Shown here piece after piece: positions 29,974 through 40,655 of a DNA stretch of 64,000 bases. Every line of letters starts with the position of its first letter. Within the stretch, counting starts at the first letter, position 1. Both the position numbers and the translations under genes were made by a program. A model generated the notes under the pieces. It was not told the origin of the DNA and made no database searches. It worked only from the letters and a program-made list of their open reading frames with translations. This DNA comes from Gautieria morchelliformis (taxonomy: Eukaryota > Basidiomycota > Agaricomycetes > Gomphales > Gomphaceae): the NCBI GenBank assembly GCA_015179125.1, contig WHVA01000009.1, positions 124,001 to 188,000 of the forward strand, read 5' to 3'.

Positions 29974-30244
29974 GGATCGCTCGCGCGGCTGTGACGTCGG
30001 GGCAGGCTGTTGTATGCCCTGATGGGCCCCAGGCCCGGATCGGGCTCAGGATCGGGAGCATTTTGTGCTCTCGGGTCCGGGGGCATTTTGTGCCTGGTAT
30101 CCCCGGTCAGTCCCGCGTTGCGGATCTGCAGCCTGCCATTGTAGGCTGTGCACGCCTGCCGTGTGTCCTGTACGGCTCACGTGAGCTGTTCGTCAGGCAG
30201 CTGCATGGTGTGGCTGTGGGCCACTGCTTCTTCAGCGTTCTTCG

Positions 30245-31265
30245 CTAGTAGCTTGAGGCCCAGGTATGGCAGCGTGTGGCTGCGGCTTCTTTATGCTGCC
30301 AGTGTGCGACTTCGAGCTCTAAGCTCTTGGTCGTCATTTCAGAGTCAGGCTCTGAGGCGACCTGTTCCCTGACGATGTGTTGGATCGTCTTATGGCTGTC
30401 CGTTGGGGAAGCCAGTTGCTTTTGAGGTTCATTCCTGAACCTTACATCCTGTTCGACCGGGACGGCTGGTGGCGGCATTCGCTGCTTGTCCCGCTCCTTT
30501 GATCGCGGGTCTTCCGCGTCGTGACCGCGTTCATTAGCTGCGGACTGTCCCGAGCTCGGACGTGTTGTGTCATGTTCCCCGCGTGGGCGGAGGGCCTTCT
30601 GGATGTCATCCAGCGTGGCTGCATCTTGCAGCCTGATCTCCTCCGCTTGGTGGAGTTCCTTGCCGATTGGTGGCGGCGGCATTGTCAAGCTGCGATGCCA
30701 GCTGATCATGCTTGTGGCGCGTCAGCGTGCTTCGGTGCAGCGCAGCCTGCACTTGCTTGTTCAGGGCCTCTGCCGTCTCTTGGTCGATGGCGTGAGCTCT
30801 CAAGCTCTTGAGACTGGAGCTCGAGTATTCCGAGTCCTGACCATCGTCTGGGGCTTGTCTTGTTTGCTGTCGTCCCCCTTCAGGGATGATCGTCGTTGCT
30901 CTACTTCATGAGCGGCGGTTCGAGTCGTGGCTTTGTGCCCGCCTCAACGTTGATGCTCTGCCGTCTGACGACGGCGAGACTTCTCTGCCCTTACCCTTGT
31001 CTCTGGGCAGAGGGGATTGGGGGGGCAGCGCCGGCTGGTTACCTGTCGTCGTCTCTTCCTTGGCCACGCTCGACGAGACGTGGTCAGGATTTTCCTCGTC
31101 CTCCATTGGGGGGACGAGCGCGGTGAGATCTACGATCTCTCCGTCTTCTAACAGCCTGGACCAAGAGTCCAGGGTAGCATCAGCCGTCGTGTCACTGGGC
31201 TGCGCCTGTGGTGTGGACCGCGAGCTCATCGCTCGTGTCCGTCTTCGACTGCATGGAATCATCAC
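30245..31265 (-). pseudogene. Gypsy-3 ORF1 (coiled, N-terminal to Gag)
   Basis: Starts at 31265/31262 ([14 protein letters not shown]): a basic Arg-rich start, an acidic [13 protein letters not shown] segment, a [16 protein letters not shown] linker and, after a TGA at about 30906 (CGA in the 61361 copy), a helical region ([19 protein letters not shown], then [21 protein letters not shown]). The frame shifts several times before the Gag start near 29973. The plus-strand copy at 61361 is open throughout this region, which shows the original was one frame. Probably the N-terminal part of Gag; function not known. Confidence 0.75.
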
Positions 31266-31404
31266 GCTCGCAGCCGACAGTAGAAGGTCTACTGGAGGGT
31301 CTCAACTATGTTTAGTCGTCGACACAGCGATATTTTTTCAAGATTTCTTCGAATCCACAATCGGTTGGTCACGTGGCTATCAACCGCAGGATAGTTCAAA
31401 AAGG

Positions 31405-31616
31405 TGTAAAGATGACGATCTTATGCCTTGGTCACAAGGGCACACAGAACTTGACCAATGTGTGGTATTCTGATGCTACGTAGTGACAGTATAGGAGTAA
31501 GATGTGATGGGAACCGCTGGCCGGTTCTCACGCATAAACGATACAGTGGCTCCCTAAGGGGCCCACTGGGATTATGTAATAACTAGGCTACATGTATGAT
31601 ATCCAGGTTATTTACA
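31405..31616 (-). repeat. Gypsy-3 5' LTR (LTR-E)
   Basis: 212 bp. On the minus strand TGTAAATAACC begins at 31616 and CATCTTTACA ends at 31405; the leader CCTTTTTGAACTATCCTGCG follows. It directly abuts a plus-strand gag fragment of the same family at 31617. Confidence 0.88.
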
Positions 31617-31844
31617 GCTACACGGGCCCTCGAGCTGCTGGCGAAGAACGCTGAGGAAGCGGTGGCCCAAAGCCACACTGCTCAGCAGCCTGAAGAGGAG
31701 CTCACGTGAGCCGTGCAGGACACACGACAAGCATGCGCAGCATACAACAGCAGGCTGCGGATCCGCAACATGGGGCTGACGGGGGACACCAGGCACAAAA
31801 TGCCCCCGGACCCGAGACCACAAAATGCTCCTGAACCCGAGCCT

Positions 31845-32904
31845 TTTTATGATTAAAATATTAGTGGTGCCTTTTAGCAAACAATCTCTCTTGCTCAGTG
31901 GTTGGGACCGCTATATTCGTCCCTCTCCTGTGTGCTGACTAAGCCTCTCGAGACGCGTCTGGCACTGATGGATGGAAGTCATGTGACCGTGTCGACGAGA
32001 AAATGGTGTTGATATAAGGAATAACTAAATCAAAAGGCTTGGCTTTTGAGGTAGTCTAAAGTAAACAGTAATAGTGAACTCTCAACGACGAATTGGAGTA
32101 AACTATCGAGATCTAAGTTCTCTAGCTATCAAACAAGACTACAGTGACTTCAAGGGGTGAAACAGTTGATTCTGGATGATTTATTCATACATTCATAGTA
32201 GCTACTTATACTATACTAGTGGTAACTACTAGTGTTCGAGATAGTGAGTCGATGGGTCGAAAAACTACTTTAACTAGAGGGGTGACTAATTATAGTCATA
32301 AAGTCATGGGAGTGATGGGGATAGTATCAGGGGTGTTAAGCTTTGGAATAGAGTCTTGTACCTATTATACAAAGCCCCTGTCTACATGGTGTCAAGATAT
32401 TAGTCAGCTGGTCGTGTCATAGAGCTCAATAGAAAATAGAAATTAAATCTCTCCTGCCTAGCATAAATGCTAGGCTTGGTGATGGGGCCGCTGTCTCTGT
32501 GCCTCTTCTGTGGGGCAGCTAATTGAGTACACGTATTATGGATGACATTCTGAAGTCACTCCACAATATCTGGTGCTCCTGCACAGTCTGCATTCCTCTG
32601 TGGCGTTTGGTGCCTGCACCTCCTCGGTGCCTGTGGCCTGGCGCCTGTCAACATCATGGCCAATGCCATCAGTCGATAGGCGCGCTGTCTCTGATCGACT
32701 GCACGTGGTTGACGCCCGTATCCCTGCATCTTATCTAATCTGTAGATAAGATAGCCGTTCGTAATTTTGTGTATGTGTCATCTGTGTCGATGTCCATTGT
32801 AAGTGTCGTTCCTATTCTTTTTGGGTCGTTTTTCTTTCTTTCTTTTATTAGCCTCTTTGTGTAAATAGCTGACTTAGAAGAAAATAATTGCGTATATAAT
32901 AACA
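31845..32904. mobile_element. Unclassified 1,060-bp insertion, duplication AGCCT
   Basis: The gag sequence CCCGAGCCT stops at 31844 and resumes with AGCCTGACCGGGGC at 32905; the 5-bp AGCCT (31840-31844, 32905-32909) is the target duplication. Read on the minus strand it starts TGTTATTATATACGC but ends ATCATAAAA, so only one terminus fits an LTR (TG...CA). No coding frame is convincing. It contains a GCCTAGCATAAATGCTAGGC hairpin at 32456-32475 and an ATCTTATCTAATCTGTAGATAAGAT inverted repeat near 32730. It may be a degraded solo LTR or a non-autonomous element. Confidence 0.6.
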
Positions 32905-34115
32905 AGCCTGACCGGGGCCCGGGGCCCGCCAGGGCGTACAACAGCCTGCCCCGCGCGGCATCACAGCCGGGCAAATGATCCATGGCCCCAACAGAGGGCC
33001 AGGGCATACCGGATCAGGCTGACATTGTACCGCTGGAGCCATACGACGGGATCACACGAATGATCCGCGTGGTGTTAGCAGATGCCGCCGACACAGACCC
33101 GGAGAAGTCGGTGCTTTCCAATGCCGGCGTAAAACTGGCTCACCCCGAGCCATATGCCGGGGGATCTGACCTCGAAGAGTTTGAAATCTTCGTCGCAGCC
33201 ATCTTACGATGTCTGAAAATGAACTGCCTCCTGGGACCAACCAGCATAGACATGGAGGTCGGCTACGTTGGCATTTGCCTGACCGGCGAAGCCCAGGACT
33301 GGTTCCTTCGAAACGTAGAACGCTTCGATCGCCAGGTCCGCAGTTGGACCCTGGAAACAGGGATGCAGGGCCTTCAAAAAAGGTTCCTGCACACACTGAC
33401 ATACCACCATGCATCGAATAAATTCGATGTGGTCATGCAGGGCATGAAAACTGTTCAGGAGATGCTGAATGAGCTCACAAAGTACACGGCCCGTATGATA
33501 CAGCCGCCAGACGACTCTACGTTCCAGAGACGGTTCGTGTCGGCGCTGCGCGAGACATTGCGCAATGAAGTCCTCAAAAAGGGCTATAACACGGAGAGCA
33601 GCTCAATAGAGCAGCTCTTCGAGATGGCCTGAATGATCGAGGAGGCATCCTGATACAACATGGGGATGCACCGTGCAGAAAGTGCAGCGGCAACAGCAAG
33701 CGCTGCCCAGCTTGCAGGGAGCAAGCCGGCGACACAGACAGGCCTGTCCAGGCCTAGCCTGTTCCCGAGGGGTGGAGCATTGCAGGGACCACGGCCCCCA
33801 CGCCCAGCCCATGCTGGACACCCGCCTGAAGCCAAACAGCCTCAAGTGTCAGGGTCATCCCTGTGACCAGCCCCACCGCCGAAAACATCGGGCTGACCTA
33901 ACGATCGGCCCAGCGGCAGCCAAAGCAGCGCTACATGCTTTGAATGCAGCCAACCTGGCCACAAGAAGGCGGAGTGCCCCCAGCTTAAGTCCGGTATAAG
34001 CACAGCGGCCACGAGGCACGACGATGAGCCCGAGGATCCGGAGGCGGATCTCAGGCAAAATTCTCTCCAACAGATTGATGAGAAGAGGGGGAGGGTGAGC
34101 CCCAACCCAACAAAT

Positions 34116-35387
34116 TGTCATGATGTGTTTATTCCTCATACTCAGGTGCTCTGTCCTGCCATTTCTCACCCCATTTCCGTGTTCATTCTGATCGCCATTG
34201 TCATGTTCGGCGACCAATGCTCGCTGTTCACGCCAATTACCATCGCCACGCCGTCAAACGCAGGGTCGACGTCTTTGGACTGACTTGGGAGTCATCACTG
34301 GGTCTACCACCTCCTCTGCTCGACCCGCTTCTGATGGTGTTCTGATAATTGGATTGTCATGACCTGTGTATTTCCCGCACCTTGGTATCCCCATTTTCCC
34401 TTTTGCTACTCCTCCTCAGTGTTCACTCGGCTTCACCCTCCACCCCGACCTCTCCTCCTCTATGTCACCTCTGTTCGCCCTTCCTTGCATTTCGCCGAAC
34501 GGCCATTCGCTGCTCGCATCATTCGCCAGCAGGCACGCCATCAAATACGATCGATACCATTTACCTGGCATGATGGTTCATCATTAACCCCATCGTCTTC
34601 TTAATTCAACCCCATTGGGCGTTCGTATGGTCAAAGTGTGTTCGCAGGACACCCCTTCCATAGGTCGTGCGGGATCAACCCAGTAGACCAAGAGTCCGTG
34701 CAGGGTAGCATGTATGCGGGTCCCAAGACATGGTTTTGTCCATAAGTGCCTTTGCCACCTTTACTCTCCGTCATTTCATGTTCACCCTCTTCTCCCATTT
34801 TATTGTATGTTTATTTCATCTATGCTGTATCATGACTGCACACCCCTATCCAACCCTGACTTGTGACGGCCTCTTTCCTATTCGCTGATACCTTACGAGC
34901 ATTCAATATAAGTAGTTTACATTCGCATGTATATTCCCCAGTTCAATTATCATACATCGTTCATCTTGTGCAACTCTGACCTCGCCATGGTCATCGTCTT
35001 AAGCCTTCTCTTGGAGATTTCCATCTTCGACTAGCAGAGGACTTAGGCATCACTGGTGAGTTCTCATACTTCATCTTCGTTACCTTAGCCTTCAAACCAT
35101 TTTCTGTGCTGTTGGCGAAGGGCTCCGAAGGAGCACCTTCGCCAGCGAAGGGATTGTCGAGACTTAGACAGCCCTTCTGTGAGACCTTGCACGTTACATC
35201 GTCAAGAGCCACGGGCTATTTCGCTACGACTGTAGATAGGGGGAGCCCCGTTCAGGCAACCCTCTTACTTTGTGAACATTCATTGGTTCACCTATTCGCT
35301 GAACGGCACACTTATTCGCACAAGTTATTCGGGCATTTGCTGTGTTTACTAATACACGATATTAACGCCTGAAAACCAATCTTGACA
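34116..35387 (+). mobile_element. Solo LTR-A, duplication CGAAT (one copy mutated)
   Basis: 1,272 bp, TGTCATGATG...AATCTTGACA. The right flank is CGAAT (35388-35392), the left CAAAT (34111-34115), a single G-to-A change at a CpG. It is inserted in the Gypsy-3-type gag linker. Confidence 0.88.
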
Positions 35388-35642
35388 CGAATCTCTGGAC
35401 AACTGAGACGTGCCCGCTGAAGAGTGGGATCTCGAACCATCCCAGTACTATGAATGGGACGAAGAGGCGGAAGACACCGCCTACAGGTCCAGCACGATCA
35501 GAATCACACTGGAAGATGAGGCCGCCATGAAGGTCATGGCGGCATGCACGTCAGTTACGCCAGACAAGGCAGCCGAGCCGGTCTATCACCACTGAAGCAA
35601 ACACAGGACGCGGCTGACACGCCCACATAGTGAGGACCGTAC

Positions 35643-35884
35643 TGTTTTGGAACCCTTCAAGACTTTGGTGTTATTGCTAACACTTCAATCTATCAGAACG
35701 TGTCGTTTACGAGACTCAAAGAAAATTAAACAATGCTGCAGCACAACTCCGGAAATAATTTAATATTTGTACCTTGGTTGCAATCCATGTAAAAACTAGT
35801 CCAAGTTAATACGGATGGAAGGCAATGTGTTTCTTAGCAGCACTGAACAATAAACTCACAGACTGTAGGTTCAAGGACACTATC
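35643..35884 (-). repeat. LTR-B fragment cut by Copia-2
   Basis: Starts TGTTTTGGAACCC as seen on the plus strand (the 3' terminus of LTR-B) and runs 242 bp to ...GGACACTATC, where Copia-2 begins. The expected continuation (CGGGGTCC, seen near 42233) is not found on the other side of Copia-2. Confidence 0.85.
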
Positions 35885-36392
35885 TGTTGGGTGCATTTAT
35901 GCTCCTGCACCAAAATCAAGCATAATATATCCAATTTGTTGTGTGGCCTTCCAATTTCTTCTCACATTGTTCTTGTATTATGCATCCATTTCTCTGGTTA
36001 TTTTCGAAATTTTCCACTCATTCCTTATCTCTCTATTTCATCTTGTTATTCCTACTTTCACAAGCGGCTGCACCCAGCGGAGTCTGAAATGACTTCGACG
36101 CGCGAGCTCTTGGGCGCTAAAGGGCCGGGTAGTAGTACATGCGCAGTGGAACACATTTCCCCCTCTCTCAGTGACCACTAAATTCACTGAGAGAGGCAAG
36201 TAAATTAGTCTAGTAGTCTTTGCATTTATTGACCTAGAAATGCTCTGTAGTGAATTGATTTCTAGGTAGTGTATAATATATTTACAGTGACCACTAAATT
36301 CACTGAGAGAGTGAATTGATTTCTAGTGATTTCTAGTCTATTCTTTTGAATAACAAGTCCATACCTACTGCCTATAATTCCTGTCCTCTACA
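35885..36392 (+). repeat. Copia-2 5' LTR
   Basis: 508 bp; matches the Copia-1 5' LTR by eye, including the tandem GATTTCTAGT. Confidence 0.95.
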
Positions 36393-36405
36393 GGGTTATG
36401 GGCCC
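36393..36405 (+). promoter_or_regulatory. Copia-2 primer binding site (tRNA-iMet anticodon arm)
   Basis: GGGTTATGGGCCC, identical to Copia-1, complementary to the initiator tRNA-Met anticodon arm; the polyprotein ATG at 36398 is inside it. Confidence 0.75.
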
Positions 36406-39400
36406 CGGAGACACTTCTGAGAAGCTGTTGGGTGTTGAGAAGCTTGCTACTGATGGAAGTAATTGGCCATTGTGGCGAGCCACTCTCATCAGCTATTTCG
36501 AGTCCAAAAATTTGCTCAAGCATGTAGAAGGGAGAGTCACTCGACCTCCTGATCCTCCAGTCATGCCCCCAGGCCATATTCTAACAGAAGCTGAGGAAAC
36601 TCAGATGGATAAGGCCGAGGAGAAGCTGGAGAGATACCTTGCTAGAGAAGGACAAGCCAAGACCCAAATCATCGTCTCAGTGTCAGAGTCATTAGCCCTG
36701 ATGCTACAGAAGCAGAAGACAGCAAAAGAGACTTGGGATGCACTGGTCAATGAAATGACCAAAAAGCCCAAGATGGTCCTCACCAGCCTGCAGAGACAAC
36801 TCCGCAGTATGAGATGTCCTGAGGATGGAGACTTGAGAGATCACTTGGACAAGGCCCAAGACCTATATGCTCGTCTTAATGAGATGGGAGCTAGAGTTTC
36901 TGAAGAAGAATTCATGGACATAATCCTTGCGTCACTTCCACCATCCTATGAGGCAGTCATGAATGCCCTTACAACTTCGCTTGAAGAATGCGGGATGCCA
37001 TTGGTCCCTGATAATATTATTAGGGTACTAAAGGCTCAGTATGACAGGAAGAAAACACTCCCGCAAGAAGAGCAGGTGTTTATTGGTTCATCTACTAAGA
37101 AGGACCAGAAGGGGCAGAAGGCGCATGTATGCACCAACTGCAAAAAGCCTGGACATTCCATCGAAAATTGCTGGGCTAAAGGAGGTGGTAAAGAAGGTCA
37201 AGGACCACGTCAGAAGAAGAAAGCCAAAGGCAAGAAGAAGAAGAAGGGTAAAGCAAAAGCGAATGTTGCCGAAGAAGAGTCTACTTCTGAGGAAAGTGGT
37301 GATGGGCATCTTGCCTTCACCAATTTTGACGAGTGCTCTAATTTCAATTTGAGCACATCCTCAGGAGTTATAGTCATACTCGACACCGGAACGACATCGC
37401 ATATGACTCCTCACAAAAATTTATTGAGGAACTACTGTCAATTCTCACAGCCGAGGACTATCCGAGCAGCCAACAAAGGTACCTTTGATGCCTTCGGCTC
37501 AGGACTGCTCGTATTATCCAATAAGGTTGGAGATAGAACAGTAGAAGTCACGTTGCAAGATACATACTATGCACCCAAAATTGCTGCTACCCTCGTCTCG
37601 ATCGGTCGGTGCGATGATGCTGGCTACGACATTCGACTCGGTGGCCAGAAATGCACAATATCTAATGCTGCTGGAAAAGTATTGATGCAAGCACCGAAAG
37701 TCAATGGCTTATATCGACTAGACCTCCAGTCACCAAGTGCTCAAGCCCATATGTGTTTATCTGCCATGGAAATTCATCAAAAGATGGGGCACATCTCGCA
37801 GAAGTCCCTACAACATCTATTAAATCATGGCATGATATTGGGCATTGAACTGAGCTCCACAGGCGATAGAATTGTCTGTGATGCGTGTATTCAGGCCAAG
37901 ATTGCGCGCAAACCTCTTCCTCGAGAACCCAGAGACCGAACATCAAAATTCGGTGACAGAATTTATTCTGATGTCTGGGGACCTGCAAGACACCTCACGA
38001 TCGATAAGAAGTCATATTATGTCTCCTTTATCGATGACTACTCAAGAGAATCGGTGATCTATCTCATGGCGAACAAATCAGAAGCATTCTCAAAGTACAA
38101 GCTCTACGAGGCTTTAATGCTTCGACAGAGAAATGTGCACATCAAGGCACTTGTTTCTGATCGAGGGGGCGAGTATACGAGCTCTGAATTCGAACAGCAT
38201 CTAGCCAAACAAGGCACGAAGCATCAGTTGACGGTACATGACACACCAGAGTCCAATGGTGTTGCGGAACGCCTGAACCGAACCCTCACTGAGAGAACTC
38301 GTGCCATGCTGCTAGAATCAAGCCTTCCTAAGATATTATGGGGCTATGCGATACAGCATGCCAATTATCTTAGGAACAGGACGCATACAAGAGCTCTACC
38401 AGATAAAACGCCCTACGAGATGATTCACCATGAAAAACCGAATCTCAAAGACATTCACGCGTGGGGAACTGAAATTTACGTTAAAATCACTCAGGGAGAT
38501 AAATTGGCAGCTCGTGCCAAAAGAGCTCGGTGGATAGGAATTTCTGCGCAGAGCCATGGTCATTATGTTTATTGGCCTGACTCGCACAAAGTTTCTGTCG
38601 AGCGGAACGTTGTCTTTGATTCAGAAATGAAGAAGGGAAAGGTCCCAATCATTTCTATTGAGGAATCCAAGCTACCTACGTCTAAAGAAGAGAAGAAAGC
38701 CATTCCGGCATCAGTGCCTGTGCCCGGTCGCTTAGTCAGCGAAGAGGCAAAGATCGAAGAAATTGATGAAAGTGCACCGGAAGAATATCTTGAAAAGCTG
38801 CAACCTATTCAGGGAGTTGATGACAGACCTAGAGAAGCTGAACCGATAAGGAGAAGCGAAAGGATCCGTCAACAACAAGTGCAGCCGGCCCCATCAGGTC
38901 CCGTGACAAGATCTCAAACTCAGAGACAAACTGGCGCACATATGACTACGCTAGCTTACGAGGACGTTGAGGACCATGAAGAAGTTTTATTCGACCAAGA
39001 ATTATCCTCCGAGATTGATGGCATCAGTAGCTATGAGTGTGCCATCAGTGCGTTTCTAACCGACGGTCAAAACAACATTAAGGCGCCGGATTTGAGTCAA
39101 ATTGAACCTAGCAATGCAGACGAAGCTCTGAATAATCCTATGTGGAAGAAATCAATGGACAAAGAGTATGAGGCCCTAATCGACAAGGGAGTGTGGGAAA
39201 GAACCAAACCACCTCCTGGAGCCAACATTGTCGGCAACAAATGGGTCTACCTTTGGAAGCGTAATCCAGAAGGGAAACCAATAGTACCTAAATCGAGAAT
39301 GGTCGCCCAAGGCTTCACGCAGAAGTTTGGAATCGACTATGATGAGACATACTCACCTGTTGCTCGGTTATCCTCCCTACGGATCATATGCGCCATTGCT

Positions 39401-40642
39401 GCTAGGAATGACTGGCCTATTCATCAAATGGACGTGGACTATGCATACCTCAATGCTAAGTTGCCCGAACCTATTTACATGAAGCAGCCGTATGGATATG
39501 AGTCAGGAGACAAAGGCGAAGTGCTACTTTTGAAGAAAGCACTCTACGGCCTCAAGCAATCTGGAAGAGAATGGTACAAACGTCTAAGTGGTGAATTCCA
39601 CAAGTTAGGATTCACTACGTCAGCCACAGACGGGGCTGTATTTTATAGACGTGGCGGAAAGGGGCATGTGATCATTGCAACAGCTGTGGACGACCTTACC
39701 ATCACAGCTGAGAATCAATCAGTCCTGGACGAAGTCAAACGAGATCTTGCTCAGGTCTTCAGTATGAAAGATCTAGGCGAGATTCATTGGCTATTGAATC
39801 TCAAAATCGAAAGAGACTGGCAGAAGAAGACCATTGCAATTTCACAACCTGCATACATCGAGAAGATCATCAAAAAATTTAATCTCGAAGATGCAAAGAC
39901 TTATGCTACGCCTCTTGATCCAGCCGTAAAATTATCTAAAGACCAATGTCCTTCTACAGAGAGAGGCAAGAAAGCCATGTCGAAGTTTCCATACAGGCAA
40001 GCTATAGGATCACTGATGTGGGCGGCTGTAGCCACTCGACCTGACATTGCATTTGCGGTGTCATTACTCTCGCAATTCCTTGAAAATCCAGGTGGCACAC
40101 ACTGGAATGCAGTCAAACGTGTCTTCAAATATTTGAAAGGCACGAAGCATTACAAGCTCACACTTGGAAGAAATCAAGACGGCTTGATGGGGTATTCAGA
40201 TGCGGATTGGGGTTCACAGAGTCATAGGCGTTCGTATTCGGCATACTTATTTCAGATTGATGGAGGCACTGTTTCATGGAGTTGCCAGAAACAGTCGATA
40301 GTAGCCCTCTCATCAACTGAAGCCGAATTCGTCGCCCTGACCCATGCGGGCAAAGAGGCTCTTTGGATGCGCCATTTTATTTCTGAAATATTCCAACCAC
40401 TGAACAGACCCATCCAAGTTTATTCAGACAATCAATCAGCCATTGCCATCACGTATGGCACCCAACAACACACGAGAACCAAGCATTTCGACATCAGGTT
40501 ATATTTCCTTCGAGATATAATCAAAAATCAACAAGCCAAGCTCGTTTATTTGCCAACCGAACAAATGTTGGCAGATATCCTCACTAAAGGACTTCCTAGT
40601 CCTAGAGTGAAGATTCTCAACGAGCAAATCGGAATATATTAA
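36398..40642 (+). CDS. Copia-2 Gag-Pol polyprotein, 1,414 aa
   Basis: The translation is identical, residue for residue, to that at 16581-20825 (Gag UBN2 domain, zinc knuckle CTNCKKPGHSIENC, protease DTGTTSHM, integrase HHCC and D,D,E residues, RT with AVDD, RNase H). Spot comparison of the DNA shows the same codons throughout. The product would assemble cytoplasmic particles, copy the RNA and integrate the cDNA in the nucleus. No premature stops. Its presence with mismatched flanks is the odd feature, not the coding sequence. Confidence 0.97.
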   Translation: MGPGDTSEKLLGVEKLATDGSNWPLWRATLISYFESKNLLKHVEGRVTRPPDPPVMPPGHILTEAEETQMDKAEEKLERYLAREGQAKTQIIVSVSESLALMLQKQKTAKETWDALVNEMTKKPKMVLTSLQRQLRSMRCPEDGDLRDHLDKAQDLYARLNEMGARVSEEEFMDIILASLPPSYEAVMNALTTSLEECGMPLVPDNIIRVLKAQYDRKKTLPQEEQVFIGSSTKKDQKGQKAHVCTNCKKPGHSIENCWAKGGGKEGQGPRQKKKAKGKKKKKGKAKANVAEEESTSEESGDGHLAFTNFDECSNFNLSTSSGVIVILDTGTTSHMTPHKNLLRNYCQFSQPRTIRAANKGTFDAFGSGLLVLSNKVGDRTVEVTLQDTYYAPKIAATLVSIGRCDDAGYDIRLGGQKCTISNAAGKVLMQAPKVNGLYRLDLQSPSAQAHMCLSAMEIHQKMGHISQKSLQHLLNHGMILGIELSSTGDRIVCDACIQAKIARKPLPREPRDRTSKFGDRIYSDVWGPARHLTIDKKSYYVSFIDDYSRESVIYLMANKSEAFSKYKLYEALMLRQRNVHIKALVSDRGGEYTSSEFEQHLAKQGTKHQLTVHDTPESNGVAERLNRTLTERTRAMLLESSLPKILWGYAIQHANYLRNRTHTRALPDKTPYEMIHHEKPNLKDIHAWGTEIYVKITQGDKLAARAKRARWIGISAQSHGHYVYWPDSHKVSVERNVVFDSEMKKGKVPIISIEESKLPTSKEEKKAIPASVPVPGRLVSEEAKIEEIDESAPEEYLEKLQPIQGVDDRPREAEPIRRSERIRQQQVQPAPSGPVTRSQTQRQTGAHMTTLAYEDVEDHEEVLFDQELSSEIDGISSYECAISAFLTDGQNNIKAPDLSQIEPSNADEALNNPMWKKSMDKEYEALIDKGVWERTKPPPGANIVGNKWVYLWKRNPEGKPIVPKSRMVAQGFTQKFGIDYDETYSPVARLSSLRIICAIAARNDWPIHQMDVDYAYLNAKLPEPIYMKQPYGYESGDKGEVLLLKKALYGLKQSGREWYKRLSGEFHKLGFTTSATDGAVFYRRGGKGHVIIATAVDDLTITAENQSVLDEVKRDLAQVFSMKDLGEIHWLLNLKIERDWQKKTIAISQPAYIEKIIKKFNLEDAKTYATPLDPAVKLSKDQCPSTERGKKAMSKFPYRQAIGSLMWAAVATRPDIAFAVSLLSQFLENPGGTHWNAVKRVFKYLKGTKHYKLTLGRNQDGLMGYSDADWGSQSHRRSYSAYLFQIDGGTVSWSCQKQSIVALSSTEAEFVALTHAGKEALWMRHFISEIFQPLNRPIQVYSDNQSAIAITYGTQQHTRTKHFDIRLYFLRDIIKNQQAKLVYLPTEQMLADILTKGLPSPRVKILNEQIGIY

Positions 40643-40655
40643 GCTTGAGGGGGCG

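Larger units (their letters stand above)
21651..31616 (-). mobile_element. Gypsy-3: full-length decayed chromovirus
   Basis: LTR-E copies bound the element: 21651-21864 (3' LTR) and 31405-31616 (5' LTR), same orientation, 214 and 212 bp, a few percent different. Minus-strand order: 5' LTR, coiled ORF1, Gag with zinc knuckle, protease, RT, RNase H, integrase, chromodomain, third ORF, polypurine tract (AGAGGGG...G at 21865-21876), 3' LTR. A solo LTR-B (27397-28852) is inserted between Gag and protease. Outer flanks differ (GTGTC left, GCTAC right), so the ends were rearranged after insertion. Multiple stops, frameshifts and active-site losses show it is dead. Confidence 0.9.
31617..35642 (+). 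pseudogene. Gypsy-3-type Gag remnant with two insertions
   Basis: Three collinear plus-strand pieces: 31617-31844, 32905-34115 and 35388-35642. The best part is 32982-33632 (MAPTEGQGIPDQADIV, 216 codons), an intact capsid-type Gag (MNCLLGPTSIDMEVGYVG, AQDWFLRNVERFDRQVRSW, RFLHTLTYHHASNKFDVV). After a stop and frameshift the region near 33925 encodes the intact knuckle CFECSQPGHKKAECP. 35388-35596 is the acidic linker before the protease (EEWDLEPSQYYEWDEEAEDT). The remnant ends at LTR-B at 35643. It is broken by an unclassified insertion and by a solo LTR-A, and faces head-to-head against the 5' LTR of Gypsy-3. Confidence 0.85.

Noticed and set aside
31870-31935. tRNA gene or tRNA-derived SINE promoter (TTGCTCAGTGGTTGGGACC resembles an A box)
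   Set aside because: No acceptable B box or cloverleaf follows at the right distance.
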